Assembly: GCA_039922875.1 (NCBI GenBank)
Contig: JBDTDV010000070.1
Location: forward strand, 1-52,782
DNA: 52,782 nt
Source of the DNA: JBDTDV01 sp039922875
GTDB lineage: Bacteria > Actinomycetota > Actinomycetes > Actinomycetales > Microbacteriaceae
Direction: 5' to 3'
Of the stretch, positions 40,272 through 48,097 are shown piece after piece (positions within the stretch are counted from its first letter, which is position 1; every line of letters starts with the position of its first letter). The notes beneath the pieces were generated by a model, which worked only from the letters and a program-made list of their open reading frames with translations, did no database searches and was not told the origin of the DNA. Position numbers and translations under genes: made by a program.

Positions 40272-42365
40272 GTGACAACCGAGGGGCGCTCCCCCAAACG
40301 ATGGTTGATCGGCGATCCGTTGCCCAGCGAAAAGCTGGAGGGTCAACTGCTGCCGAAGCACCTGGCCCTACCCATTTTCGCCAGCGACGCGCTGTCGTCG
40401 GTGGCGTATGGGCCGCAGGAACTGCTGATGATCCTGACCCTGGGCGGGCTGGCCTTTCTCAGCTTCGCCCCCTGGGTCGCCTTGGGGGTCATCGTGCTGA
40501 TGATCACCGTCGTCGCCTCATACCGGCAGCTGATCAAGGCATACCCCTCCGGAGGCGGCGACTACGAGGTCGCGCACAAGAACCTCGGCGAGAAGGCTGG
40601 CCTCGTTGTGGCATCGGCGCTGCTTGTCGACTACGTGATGACGGTGGCCGTATCGGTTGCCAGCGGGGTGGACAACATCATCTCCGCCCTGCCGTTTCTG
40701 AGCACCTGGCGGGTGGAGCTGGCGATCGCGTTCGTCATCCTGATCGCCGCGGTGAACTTGCGCGGGGTGCGCGAATCGAGCAAGGCGTTCGCGATTCCCA
40801 CCTATGTGTTCATCGCGAGCATCTTCGCGATGATTGCGATGGGTCTGATCCAGGCCGCAACCGGACACGCGCCGCTGGCCGAATCCGCCGGCTACACGGT
40901 TCGCGGAGAGAGTCTCACCCAGGCGGCCTTCATCCTGCTGCTGTTGCGCTCGTTCGCCAGCGGATGCAGCGCACTGACCGGGGTGGAGGCGGTCGCCAAT
41001 GGAGTGCCGGCGTTCCGCACCCCGAAGATCAGGAACGCACGCACCACGCTGGCCATGATGGGCGGCATCGCCATCGTGCTCTTTGCCGGGCTGACCGCGA
41101 TCGCGCTGGTCACTCACGTGCACTACGCCGAGAATCCGTGCGATCTGCTCGGCTGGGACGGGTGCGCGACCGAGCCGCAGCGTAGTCTGATCGCGCAGAT
41201 CGCCTCCTCGGTCTTCGGAAACAACTCCGCACTCTTCTTCCTGGTGCAGGCTGCGACCGCCGTCGTGCTGCTGCTGGCGGCCAACACCGCGTTCAACGGC
41301 TTCCCCCTTCTGGGCGCGGTACTGGCCAATGACTCCTATGCCCCGAAGGCGTTGAACACCCGCGGCGACCGGCTGGTCTTCTCCAATGGCATGCTCGTGC
41401 TTGCACTGATGGCATGCATCCTGCTGCTGATCTACCGGGCCAACCTGACTCAGCTGATCCAGCTCTACATCATCGGGGTGTTCGTCTCATTCACGCTGGG
41501 CCAAACCGGGATGATCAAACACTGGATCACGCTGCTGCGCGGCGGCGCGCGGGACCGCGGAAGCATCATCCGAAGTCTGTCCATCAACGCGTTCGGCGCG
41601 ATTCTGACCGGCGGAGTTTTGATCGTGGTCACGATCACCAAGTTCACTCATGGCGCGTACCTGGTCTTCATCTTCATGCCGATCCTGTTCCTGCTGATGC
41701 TCGGCGTGAACCGGTACTACCGCGATGTGGAGGAAGAAGTGCAGGTGGATGCCACCACCACCTTCGGTAGCCGGGGCGACCATGCGATCGTGCTGATCGG
41801 CAAGATGCAGAAGCCCGCGTTGAAGGCGTTGGATTACGCCATCGCCGCCCGGCACGATTCGCTGGAGGCGATCCACATCTCCACCGATGAGGAGGCGACC
41901 GCTGCGCTGCGCAAGGACTGGAAGCAGCAGAACATCCATGTGCCGCTGAAGGTCATCGACTCCCCGTATCGCGACTACGGCTTCCCGCTGGTCAAGTACA
42001 TCAAGAAGCGCCGGGAGGAACACGGCTCGGAGGTGGTGACCGTGTATCTGCCGCAGTACATCGTCGGGCACTGGTGGGAGTCCTTGCTGCACAACCACCG
42101 CGCCCACCGGATGCGCCAACAATTGATGCTGGTCCATGGCGTGACGGTCGCGCTGGTTCCCTGGTTGCTGGACTCGTCATCGTTGATCTACGGGCGGCGA
42201 TCCCGGCCACTTCCCGGTCAAGACCGCCGTGGGGAGCCGGTCCGGCCGCCCCGACCGGTGGCGCGCAAGCCGCTGCCGCCCGCATCGGCCGCCACGCGGA
42301 CCAAGGCCATACCAGTCGCTCCGCCCCCGCCCAGGCACCGCCCGAAGTCCCGGCGAAAGAGGTAG
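40272..42365 (+). CDS. APC-superfamily amino acid permease
   Basis: Membrane transporter of 697 residues. About twelve membrane segments (roughly 35-480) begin with the conserved LALPIFASDALSSVAYGPQE, followed by YPSGGGDYEVAHKNLG and a mid-protein GVEAVANGVPAFRTP block. The C-terminal 200 residues are soluble, universal-stress-like (HAIVLIGKMQKPALKALDYA) and end in a Pro/Arg-rich basic tail. Substrate is unknown; such proteins are annotated as amino acid or polyamine carriers. GTG 40272 is chosen for its place under the promoter; GTG 40227 would overlap the -35 box. Confidence 0.85.
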   Translation: MTTEGRSPKRWLIGDPLPSEKLEGQLLPKHLALPIFASDALSSVAYGPQELLMILTLGGLAFLSFAPWVALGVIVLMITVVASYRQLIKAYPSGGGDYEVAHKNLGEKAGLVVASALLVDYVMTVAVSVASGVDNIISALPFLSTWRVELAIAFVILIAAVNLRGVRESSKAFAIPTYVFIASIFAMIAMGLIQAATGHAPLAESAGYTVRGESLTQAAFILLLLRSFASGCSALTGVEAVANGVPAFRTPKIRNARTTLAMMGGIAIVLFAGLTAIALVTHVHYAENPCDLLGWDGCATEPQRSLIAQIASSVFGNNSALFFLVQAATAVVLLLAANTAFNGFPLLGAVLANDSYAPKALNTRGDRLVFSNGMLVLALMACILLLIYRANLTQLIQLYIIGVFVSFTLGQTGMIKHWITLLRGGARDRGSIIRSLSINAFGAILTGGVLIVVTITKFTHGAYLVFIFMPILFLLMLGVNRYYRDVEEEVQVDATTTFGSRGDHAIVLIGKMQKPALKALDYAIAARHDSLEAIHISTDEEATAALRKDWKQQNIHVPLKVIDSPYRDYGFPLVKYIKKRREEHGSEVVTVYLPQYIVGHWWESLLHNHRAHRMRQQLMLVHGVTVALVPWLLDSSSLIYGRRSRPLPGQDRRGEPVRPPRPVARKPLPPASAATRTKAIPVAPPPPRHRPKSRRKR

Positions 42366-42370
42366 CGTAC

Positions 42371-42445
42371 GAATCGGCGCACGTTGTACGCGACGGCAAG
42401 CTCGGCCTGACCGGCGCAGATGACCACGACCTGCGTGTTCGTCAC
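42371..42445 (-). pseudogene. Remnant of an FAD/NAD(P)-binding oxidoreductase N-terminus
   Basis: The minus strand from ATG 42445 reads MTNTQVVVICAGQAELAVAY then NVRR, which resembles the first dinucleotide-binding motif of flavin monooxygenase-like proteins (VVVIGAGQAGLAAAYHLRR) with two of the glycines replaced (Cys and Glu). Beyond about 25 codons the similarity stops and the frame is the antisense of the APC permease end. It is probably the stub of a lost gene. Confidence 0.45.
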
Positions 42446-42603
42446 ACCGCTGGCCGGGCCCGATCAGACCACTTTCCGCTGGGAGCGCACGCCGCGGCAT
42501 CCGAAGCCCTGCATGCTAAACTAACCTGTAGTTTTCATACTTCCGGATTGGAATCCTGGGTGACTCATCGCTCACCCGGCCTGGCATCGTAAGGGGGTCT
42601 CGC
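42446..42603. other. Leader region of the DUF3073 gene
   Basis: No gene seen. TAAACT at 42517-42522, preceded by TGC, could be an extended -10 box without a clear -35. A perfect GGATT-gg-AATCC palindrome (42544-42555) and a GGGTGA/TCACCC hairpin just after it lie in the untranslated leader. Confidence 0.35.
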
Positions 42604-42858
42604 ATGGGGCGCGGCCGTCAAAAGGCAAAGCACACGAAGATCGCTCGTGAGCTGAAGTCTTTCAGTCCCGACGTCAATTACGACGCTCTCGAACGCGAGT
42701 TGACCGGGCATTCCCACAACGACGAACAATACGCGAAGTGGGCCGACTACGAGCCCGAGGGCTCGGTCGGATACGAAGGGACCGGCGAATTCGAAGACCG
42801 GGTGGAATTGGACGATCGGGTGCAGTACGAGGCCGAGGACCAGCCCAAGCGCGCGTAG
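42604..42858 (+). CDS. DUF3073 family protein
   Basis: Small acidic protein of 84 residues, conserved across Actinobacteria and of unknown function. The basic start MGRGRQKAKHTKIARELK, then SPDVNYDALERELTG and a long acidic tail rich in Glu/Asp are the family hallmarks. AAGGGGG lies before the ATG. In many relatives it lies right beside purM; here about 5 kb of accessory genes separate them. Confidence 0.9.
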   Translation: MGRGRQKAKHTKIARELKSFSPDVNYDALERELTGHSHNDEQYAKWADYEPEGSVGYEGTGEFEDRVELDDRVQYEAEDQPKRA

Positions 42859-42872
42859 TGCCGTTCTGTCTG

Positions 42873-43487
42873 TCAGAGGACCGAGAAACCTGACGGAAGA
42901 CCAGACCGACCGGTTGTGGCCAGCAGTACTGCTGCCGCGGTGCCGTCGACGATGATCAGATCGGCGACGATGCTCAGTGCCTGCGCCGCAGCCGTCGCGG
43001 GTACATCTGCCGGTACTCCAAGCGCCACCGCGAGGTCGGCCGTGTGCACCGTCAGCTCGAAGGTGCGCGTCGGCAAGTAGTCGCCAAGGCGCATCCCGCC
43101 CACAATCGTGGTCAGAAGCTCCGCCCCGGTCTGGCCGTCGATGATGGGCAGAACCCGCGCGGCGATCTCTGCCACTGCCGCTACCGGATCCGCACCGAGG
43201 GCAGTCCCAGCGTCATGGCCCCGGGCCGCGACAGCGGGACCGGAAGCGATAGCTCGTGTGGCGCGGAAGTAGTCGGCCGCGGAGGCGATCTCGACGCCGG
43301 CTGCCGGGCGGCCGAGGTAGGACTCGACCGTCAGCAAGGAGCGGCTAGTGTGGCCGACGAGCGCCCGGACATCCCACTCACCCAAACCGGGGCGCTCCCA
43401 TCGATCACCGACCAACGCGGTCGTGCGGATGAACCAGTCGGCCGCCTCCGTGAAGGCCCGCCGCGAATCGTCCCAGGAAAATGGCAT
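42873..43487 (-). CDS. Maleylpyruvate isomerase N-terminal domain (DinB-like) protein
   Basis: Protein of 204 residues with the mycothiol-dependent MDMPI/DinB-like four-helix domain (WDVRALVGHTSRSLLTVESYL, with His in the helix and later RTFELTVHTADLA). The three metal-ligand histidine pattern of active family members seems to be met by His in VGHTS and HTADLA. Some members use mycothiol for isomerisation; others are of unknown role. No pathway context is given by the neighbours, so the function is left open. Confidence 0.75.
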   Translation of the reverse strand: MPFSWDDSRRAFTEAADWFIRTTALVGDRWERPGLGEWDVRALVGHTSRSLLTVESYLGRPAAGVEIASAADYFRATRAIASGPAVAARGHDAGTALGADPVAAVAEIAARVLPIIDGQTGAELLTTIVGGMRLGDYLPTRTFELTVHTADLAVALGVPADVPATAAAQALSIVADLIIVDGTAAAVLLATTGRSGLPSGFSVL

Positions 43488-43550
43488 ACGGCGAGGGTAG
43501 CCGACGCGCTCAGCGCCCGTGTCACCTTCATCAGGATGCTCCGGCCTAGT

Positions 43551-43634
43551 CCGTGCAATCCCGCCTGTTGAGCCGCACCCCCGCGCAATCCCGCCTGTCG
43601 AGCGGCACCCTGACGCCGACGCCGACGCCGACGC
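43551..43634. repeat. Two-copy 30-base tandem repeat followed by GACGCC hexamers
   Basis: Bases 43551-43580 and 43581-43610 are the same 30-base unit with three mismatches, each containing GCAATCCCGCCTGT. They are followed by three and a half GACGCC units (43612-43634). This lies in the 150-base gap between two minus-strand genes and contains no gene. Confidence 0.85.
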
Positions 43635-43637
43635 TGC

Positions 43638-44201
43638 TCAGTGCCCGCACTTGCTGAGGTCGGTCTCCGCGAGCGGGTCCCCAGCGCGAATGACATAGGT
43701 GACCAGAAGAACGACATCCGTGGTGCCTTGGTTCTTACCCTCGTGAACGTAACTCGCGCCTTCGACCAGGGAGTCCCCGGCGACGTAGGTGTGCACACCG
43801 CCGGGATACACGGGCGCGTAGTGGGTGAAAACACCCTTTTCGACGACGGCGATGAGTTGGCCGTCATGGCAGTGCAGCCCGGTGCCGGCCCCGGGTTTGA
43901 GGGTGATCTTACGGAAAACAACCTGGTTGGGGCCGGCCACGTCCACGTCGACCGGCAGCTCCTGGCCGCCCCTGCCCAACTCGTCGACCACGACCGGCTG
44001 CGGCGACGCGGTCGATGGGGATGCAGCCGAAAGGGATGCAGCCGGCTGCGTGGTGGTGGAGGAGGATGGCGACGACGTGCTGGGGGAGGACGGTGGCGCG
44101 GTGCTGGAGGAGGACTGCGACACAGCCGGCTCCGCGGTAGAGCACGCGGTCAAAGCCAACGCCGCAACGATCAAGAGCACAGCGGCAGAGCGAACGTTCA
44201 T
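43638..44201 (-). CDS. Cupin-domain lipoprotein
   Basis: Secreted lipoprotein of 187 residues. The signal peptide ends in the lipobox LTAC with Cys20, followed by a linker of about 50 residues made almost wholly of Ser, Thr, Pro and Ala. The C-terminal part is a single cupin barrel (RKITLKPGAGTGLHCHDGQL, then GDSLVEGASYVHEGKNQG), with His residues that could bind a metal. Function is unknown; it would sit on the outer face of the membrane. An open frame continuing upstream to 44891 is the antisense of nadE. The start is ATG 44201 because it begins the signal peptide. Confidence 0.8.
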   Translation of the reverse strand: MNVRSAAVLLIVAALALTACSTAEPAVSQSSSSTAPPSSPSTSSPSSSTTTQPAASLSAASPSTASPQPVVVDELGRGGQELPVDVDVAGPNQVVFRKITLKPGAGTGLHCHDGQLIAVVEKGVFTHYAPVYPGGVHTYVAGDSLVEGASYVHEGKNQGTTDVVLLVTYVIRAGDPLAETDLSKCGH

Positions 44202-44408
44202 CTGAGCCTCAGTCGTCGCGGAGCCGTGAAGGATAGCGCTGGCTGGCGGGCCGCCCCGGGAGCCCGCCCTCATATTGACAGACCAGCCGAGCCGAACACA
44301 CCGTCGTGGTACCCCCAGTTCGGGCTGACGGAGCGGACGCCAGTCAAACGCCCCAGATGAGCCACGATGCCGGGGCACGCCGGCGGCGACACGACTATCG
44401 TGCATTGC

Positions 44409-45233
44409 ATGCGCGAACGACAAGCACAGATCATCCAGGCACTGGGCGCCCGGCCTTCCCTCGAGCCCGCACCGGAGATCGACGCGAGGGTCGGCTTCCT
44501 GCGGGACTACCTTTCTCACACCGGCGCCTCGGGGCTCATCCTGGGCATCAGCGGAGGGCAGGACTCCAGCTTGGCCGGTCGACTGTGCCAACTCGCCGTC
44601 GAGCAGGTGCGACGGAAGGCAATGGCGGCCACATTCGTCGCGGTTCGGCTGCCGTATGGTGTGCAACGCGACGAGGCGGATGCTCAGCTCGCGCTGGACT
44701 TCATCGAGCCGGATCAGGTCGTCGACTACAACGTGAAGCGCGCCGTCGACGGGATGCAGGACGAGTATGCCGACGCTCTCGGGGCGCAGCTGACGGACTT
44801 CGTCAAGGGCAACGCCAAAGCCAGGATGCGGATGATCGCCCAGTACGCCATCGCCGGCCAGCGCGGCATGCTGGTCGTCGGCACCGATCATGCCGCGGAG
44901 GCGGTCACCGGATTCTTTACCAAGTTCGGCGACGGCGCCGCGGATGTAATGCCGTTGTCTGGTCTAACCAAACGGCAGGGCCGCGCGCTGCTCAGAGAAC
45001 TCGGTGCCCCCCAGCGGCTGTACCAGAAGGTTCCCACCGCGGATCTGCTCGACGATCGACCGGGGCAGACCGACGAGGCAGACCTCGGAATGAAGTATTC
45101 CGATATCGACGACTATCTGGAAGGCAAGGAGGTCCTGCCAGAAGTGGCCGAGGCGATCGAGGCCCGCTACCTGGCCACCGAGCACAAGCGCCGCGTTCCG
45201 GTCACGCCGCACGACACCTGGTGGCGCGGCTGA
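44409..45233 (+). CDS. nadE: Ammonia-dependent NAD+ synthetase
   Basis: Makes NAD+ from deamido-NAD+, ATP and ammonia in the last step of NAD synthesis. The 274 residues match the short NadE of E. coli, without a glutaminase domain. The ATP pyrophosphatase loop SGGQDSS is near residue 48, and GTDHAAEAVTGFFTKFGDGA is a family hallmark. ATG 44409 gives the standard N-terminus; the frame opens at 44367 but those 14 residues are not family-like. It ends three bases before the convergent CGNR gene. Confidence 0.93.
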   Translation: MRERQAQIIQALGARPSLEPAPEIDARVGFLRDYLSHTGASGLILGISGGQDSSLAGRLCQLAVEQVRRKAMAATFVAVRLPYGVQRDEADAQLALDFIEPDQVVDYNVKRAVDGMQDEYADALGAQLTDFVKGNAKARMRMIAQYAIAGQRGMLVVGTDHAAEAVTGFFTKFGDGAADVMPLSGLTKRQGRALLRELGAPQRLYQKVPTADLLDDRPGQTDEADLGMKYSDIDDYLEGKEVLPEVAEAIEARYLATEHKRRVPVTPHDTWWRG

Positions 45234-45236
45234 GGA

Positions 45237-45812
45237 TCACCGCGACTTCGAAGCAGGTGCGGCAGCCGCCTTGCGGGCGCGGTAGGCTGCGACGTTCGCG
45301 CGGTTGCCGCAGTTTCCGACATCGCAGTAGCGCTTGGACCGATTGCGGGTGAGGTCGATGAAGACAGCGCAGCAGTCCTCGGACGCGCACGACCGCAGCC
45401 GGTCGAGTTCGCCGGCCCTGATCACATCAGCAAACGCCATCGCGGCCTCCACCTTGATCAAGTCTGCTATCGGGGCGTCCGGGGCGGCCGCGTGCCAATG
45501 CCAGTCCCACACGTCATGTTTTGCCAGTTGCGGCAGTGCTTTTGCCTCCCGAAGCGCCGCGTTGACGTCGGACGCGAGATCGCGCTCGCCGATGTCCCAC
45601 CAGGTGCGCAGCCGGGTCCGAAGCGTGCGCACTCGACCGACCTCGGCCTCACCGCCGAACCGCGCCTGGGTGAATTCGTATCGGTCCAGGTAGGCAACGA
45701 GGTCTTCCATGGTGGCCAGTTCGTCGCTGCCGCTGTATGAGGAATCGGCTGCGGAGTTAACGAGCCCGGCTGTCGCGGCGAGCGACGCATCCGTCTCATG
45801 AGCAAAAAGCAT
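45237..45812 (-). CDS. CGNR zinc-finger (ABATE domain) protein
   Basis: Protein of 191 residues with an N-terminal ABATE domain (LFAHETDASLAATAGLVN, DLVAYLDRYEFT) and a C-terminal CGNR zinc finger with ligands in RSCASEDC and YCDVGNCGNRANVAAYRAR. These are thought to be transcriptional regulators of stress or transport genes. AGGAG lies five bases before the ATG. It is divergent from the first EamA gene across 55 bases and probably controls it. A dead copy of its 5' end lies in front of the second EamA gene. Confidence 0.88.
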   Translation of the reverse strand: MLFAHETDASLAATAGLVNSAADSSYSGSDELATMEDLVAYLDRYEFTQARFGGEAEVGRVRTLRTRLRTWWDIGERDLASDVNAALREAKALPQLAKHDVWDWHWHAAAPDAPIADLIKVEAAMAFADVIRAGELDRLRSCASEDCCAVFIDLTRNRSKRYCDVGNCGNRANVAAYRARKAAAAPASKSR

Positions 45813-45813
45813 G

Positions 45814-45843
45814 TTGACTCCTGTCCGTTTGATCGAATAGTGT
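45814..45843 (+). promoter_or_regulatory. Promoter of first EamA gene, shared with CGNR ribosome site
   Basis: TTGACT (45814-45819), 18-base spacer, TAGTGT (45838-45843). The -35 box is also the complement of the AGGAGTCAA ribosome site of the CGNR gene. The same layout, with identical spacing to the ATG, recurs at the second EamA gene. Confidence 0.5.
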
Positions 45844-45867
45844 CATGACCATGCACCAGGTTATCCC

Positions 45868-46935
45868 ATGACACGCGCCCCGGGCCGTGGCGCGTCGACC
45901 GGTGCCCCTGGAGGCGTCCTGCTCGCGCTGGCCGCCGCCGCAACGTTCTCCCTGTCCGGCCCGTTCGCGACGGCTCTGATGAACGCCGGCTGGTCGCCGG
46001 GCGGAGCGGCGCTGGTCCGAACCGGTGGCGCAGCCGCCGTACTCCTGGTGCCGACCCTGTTGACCCTCCGCGGCCGCTGGCGGCTATTGGCCCGCAATGG
46101 CAAGTTGATCGCCGCCTATGGCATCGTCGTGGTCAACGGGGGGCAGCTTTGCCTGTTCAATGCGTTCCAGCATGTGTCGGTCGGGGTCGCCCTGCTGATC
46201 GAGTACCTGGCGCCGGTGATGATGGTCGCGGCGGTGTGGCTGAGTTCCCGACGTCGTCCCGGCGCAATGACCATGATCGGTGCCGGTCTGTCCATAGTGG
46301 GCCTGATTTTTGTGTTGGATCTCACCGGCCAGATAGCGGTCAGCCCGGTCGGAATTGCCTGGGCGCTGGGCGCAGCGCTCAGCCTGGCCGGCTACTACGT
46401 CATGTCGGCCAGAGTCGGGGACACGCTGCCTCCGATGGTCCTGGCCGGCGGCGGACTCGCGGTGGGCGCCGTGTCGATCGCGATGATTGGTTTCACCGGA
46501 CTACTCCCGCTGCGATATTCGGCCCAACCGGTCGTTCTCCTCGGTTGGCAGACGAACTGGTTGATACCGACGATCGTGCTGGTTCTGGTTTCGACGGCGT
46601 TTGCGTACGTGATCGGAATTGCGGCAACCGGCCGGCTGGGAACCAGAGTGGCCTCGTTCCTCGGGATGTCCGAGGTGCTGTTCGCGGTGCTATTCGCGTG
46701 GATCTTGCTCGGGCAGCTGCCGACCCTGATCCAGCTCACCGGCGGAGTCGGGATTATCGTCGGGGTCATCCTGGTACGCGCGGACCGGTATCGGGCCATA
46801 CCTTTTGTGCCAGCACGAGTGCGTCGCCGACCATTCCGGCAGTGGCTTCGCCGGCCGCCGAGGGAAACCGGGCAACTGCGACCCTCGCCGGAACCCAGTA
46901 GGCGCAGATCGAAAGCCGTCAGAACCCCTCGCTGA
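45868..46935 (+). CDS. EamA/DMT-family transporter, copy 1
   Basis: Membrane transporter of 355 residues with two five-helix EamA repeats, about ten membrane segments in all (first from about 15 to 145, second to about 300). Characteristic words are AAAATFSLSGPFATALMNAGW, VGVALLIEYLAPV and FAYVIGIAATGRLGTRVASFLGMSEVLFAV. Substrate unknown; relatives export amino acids or metabolites. It is clearly paralogous to the gene at 47066. The last 45 residues after LVRADRYRA are basic, Arg/Pro-rich and unlike the family, suggesting that the duplication junction added a tail. Confidence 0.88.
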   Translation: MTRAPGRGASTGAPGGVLLALAAAATFSLSGPFATALMNAGWSPGGAALVRTGGAAAVLLVPTLLTLRGRWRLLARNGKLIAAYGIVVVNGGQLCLFNAFQHVSVGVALLIEYLAPVMMVAAVWLSSRRRPGAMTMIGAGLSIVGLIFVLDLTGQIAVSPVGIAWALGAALSLAGYYVMSARVGDTLPPMVLAGGGLAVGAVSIAMIGFTGLLPLRYSAQPVVLLGWQTNWLIPTIVLVLVSTAFAYVIGIAATGRLGTRVASFLGMSEVLFAVLFAWILLGQLPTLIQLTGGVGIIVGVILVRADRYRAIPFVPARVRRRPFRQWLRRPPRETGQLRPSPEPSRRRSKAVRTPR

Positions 46936-47011
46936 ACCCGCTCGGTTGGTCCCACGGACCGGCCCGACGGTGGCGGTGTCCGACAGATCGGTGTCACGGG
47001 CAAACAGCGAA
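46936..47011 (-). pseudogene. Remnant 5' end of a second CGNR gene
   Basis: Reading the minus strand from 47010 gives NSLFARDTDLSDTATVGPVR, which parallels the intact CGNR start MLFAHETDASLAATAGLVN. The start codon ATG has become TCG (within AATTCG). After about 25 codons no CGNR sequence is left; the central domain and zinc finger are absent. The AGGAGTCAA ribosome site is still intact, now probably kept because its complement is the -35 box of the second EamA gene. Confidence 0.55.
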
Positions 47012-47041
47012 TTGACTCCTGTCGACCCGAGCGCTTAGGGT
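47012..47041 (+). promoter_or_regulatory. Promoter of second EamA gene
   Basis: TTGACT (47012-47017), 18-base spacer, TAGGGT (47036-47041). Like the promoter of copy 1, it begins exactly 54 bases before the ATG. Confidence 0.5.
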
Positions 47042-47065
47042 CGATAGTATGCAACAGGTTTTCTC

Positions 47066-48097
47066 ATGACGCGTACGCCTACCGCGGATCCGACCGCGCG
47101 GGTACCGGACGGGACACCTGCGCACGCGGCCGCGGGCATGCGCGGCGCATCCGGCGCCATCTTCATGGCACTGGGATCGGCGGCAGCGTTCGCTCTGTCC
47201 GGGCCGATCGCAAAGTCCCTGATGGATGCAGGCTGGTCGCCTGGTGCAGCGGTCCTGCTGCGGATCGCCGGCGCGGCTGCGGTACTGCTGGTGCCGACCC
47301 TCCTCACCCTGCGCGGACGGTGGCGGCTGCTCTCGGGCAACGCCTGGCTGATCGCCGGGTACGGCATTGTCGCCGTCGTCGGAGCACAGGTGTGCTTTTT
47401 CAACGCAATTCAGCACGTGTCGGTCGGCGTCGCGCTGCTGATCGAATATCTCGCGCCCGTGCTGATCGTGGCGGTGGTTTGGCTGCGCACCCGGCGGCGA
47501 CCGGGGGTGTTGACGATGGTCGGCGCGGCGGCATCCATGCTGGGGATGGTCTTGGTCTTGGATCTCACCGGTCCCACCGTGGTCAGCCCGGTTGGAATCC
47601 TCTGGGCGCTGGGAGCGGCAGTCAGCCTTGCCGGGTATTTTGTGATGTCAGCGCGGGTCGGCGACAGCCTGCCGCCGCTGGTCCTGGCCGGCGGCGGCCT
47701 CGTGATCGCGGCCGCCGTGATCGCGGTTCTCGGCATGATCGGCCTGCTGCCGATGACGTTCACCGACCGCCCGGTCGGGTTGCTCGGCTGGGAGACGAAT
47801 TGGCTCGTGCCGGTGCTCGTGCTCATTCTGGTACCGACGGTGTTCGCCTATGTGATCGGGATCGCCGCGACCGGTCGGCTCGGTACCCGGGTGGCGTCGT
47901 TCGTCGGGTTGACCGAAGTCATCTTCGCGGTGGTCTTCGCCTGGCTGCTTCTGGGCGAGCTCCCCAGCCTGGTTCAGCTCTGCGGCGGTATCGGCATCGT
48001 GGTCGGTGTGATCCTGGTGCGCTCGGACCGGTATCGGCCCAGCGGCCGGTTACCCGCTTCCGGGGAGCCGACGCGGCTAGGGGTTCAGTCGGCGTAG
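47066..48097 (+). CDS. EamA/DMT-family transporter, copy 2
   Basis: Paralogue of the preceding EamA gene, with 343 residues, about ten membrane helices and near-identical blocks (FALSGPIAKSLMDAGWSPGA, VGVALLIEYLAPVLIV, VIGIAATGRLGTRVASFVG). By eye about 70% of residues match copy 1. The two were made by tandem duplication of an EamA gene with its promoter and part of the divergent CGNR gene. It ends by overlapping the convergent purM by 13 bases. Confidence 0.88.
   Translation: MTRTPTADPTARVPDGTPAHAAAGMRGASGAIFMALGSAAAFALSGPIAKSLMDAGWSPGAAVLLRIAGAAAVLLVPTLLTLRGRWRLLSGNAWLIAGYGIVAVVGAQVCFFNAIQHVSVGVALLIEYLAPVLIVAVVWLRTRRRPGVLTMVGAAASMLGMVLVLDLTGPTVVSPVGILWALGAAVSLAGYFVMSARVGDSLPPLVLAGGGLVIAAAVIAVLGMIGLLPMTFTDRPVGLLGWETNWLVPVLVLILVPTVFAYVIGIAATGRLGTRVASFVGLTEVIFAVVFAWLLLGELPSLVQLCGGIGIVVGVILVRSDRYRPSGRLPASGEPTRLGVQSA

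Noticed and set aside
43551..43610. Possible CRISPR repeat
   Set aside because: Only two directly adjacent copies with no spacer and no cas genes; a simple tandem duplication.
44202..44891. N-terminal extension of the cupin lipoprotein frame
   Set aside because: The extra 230 residues are antisense of nadE and its leader, while ATG 44201 starts a clear lipoprotein signal peptide.
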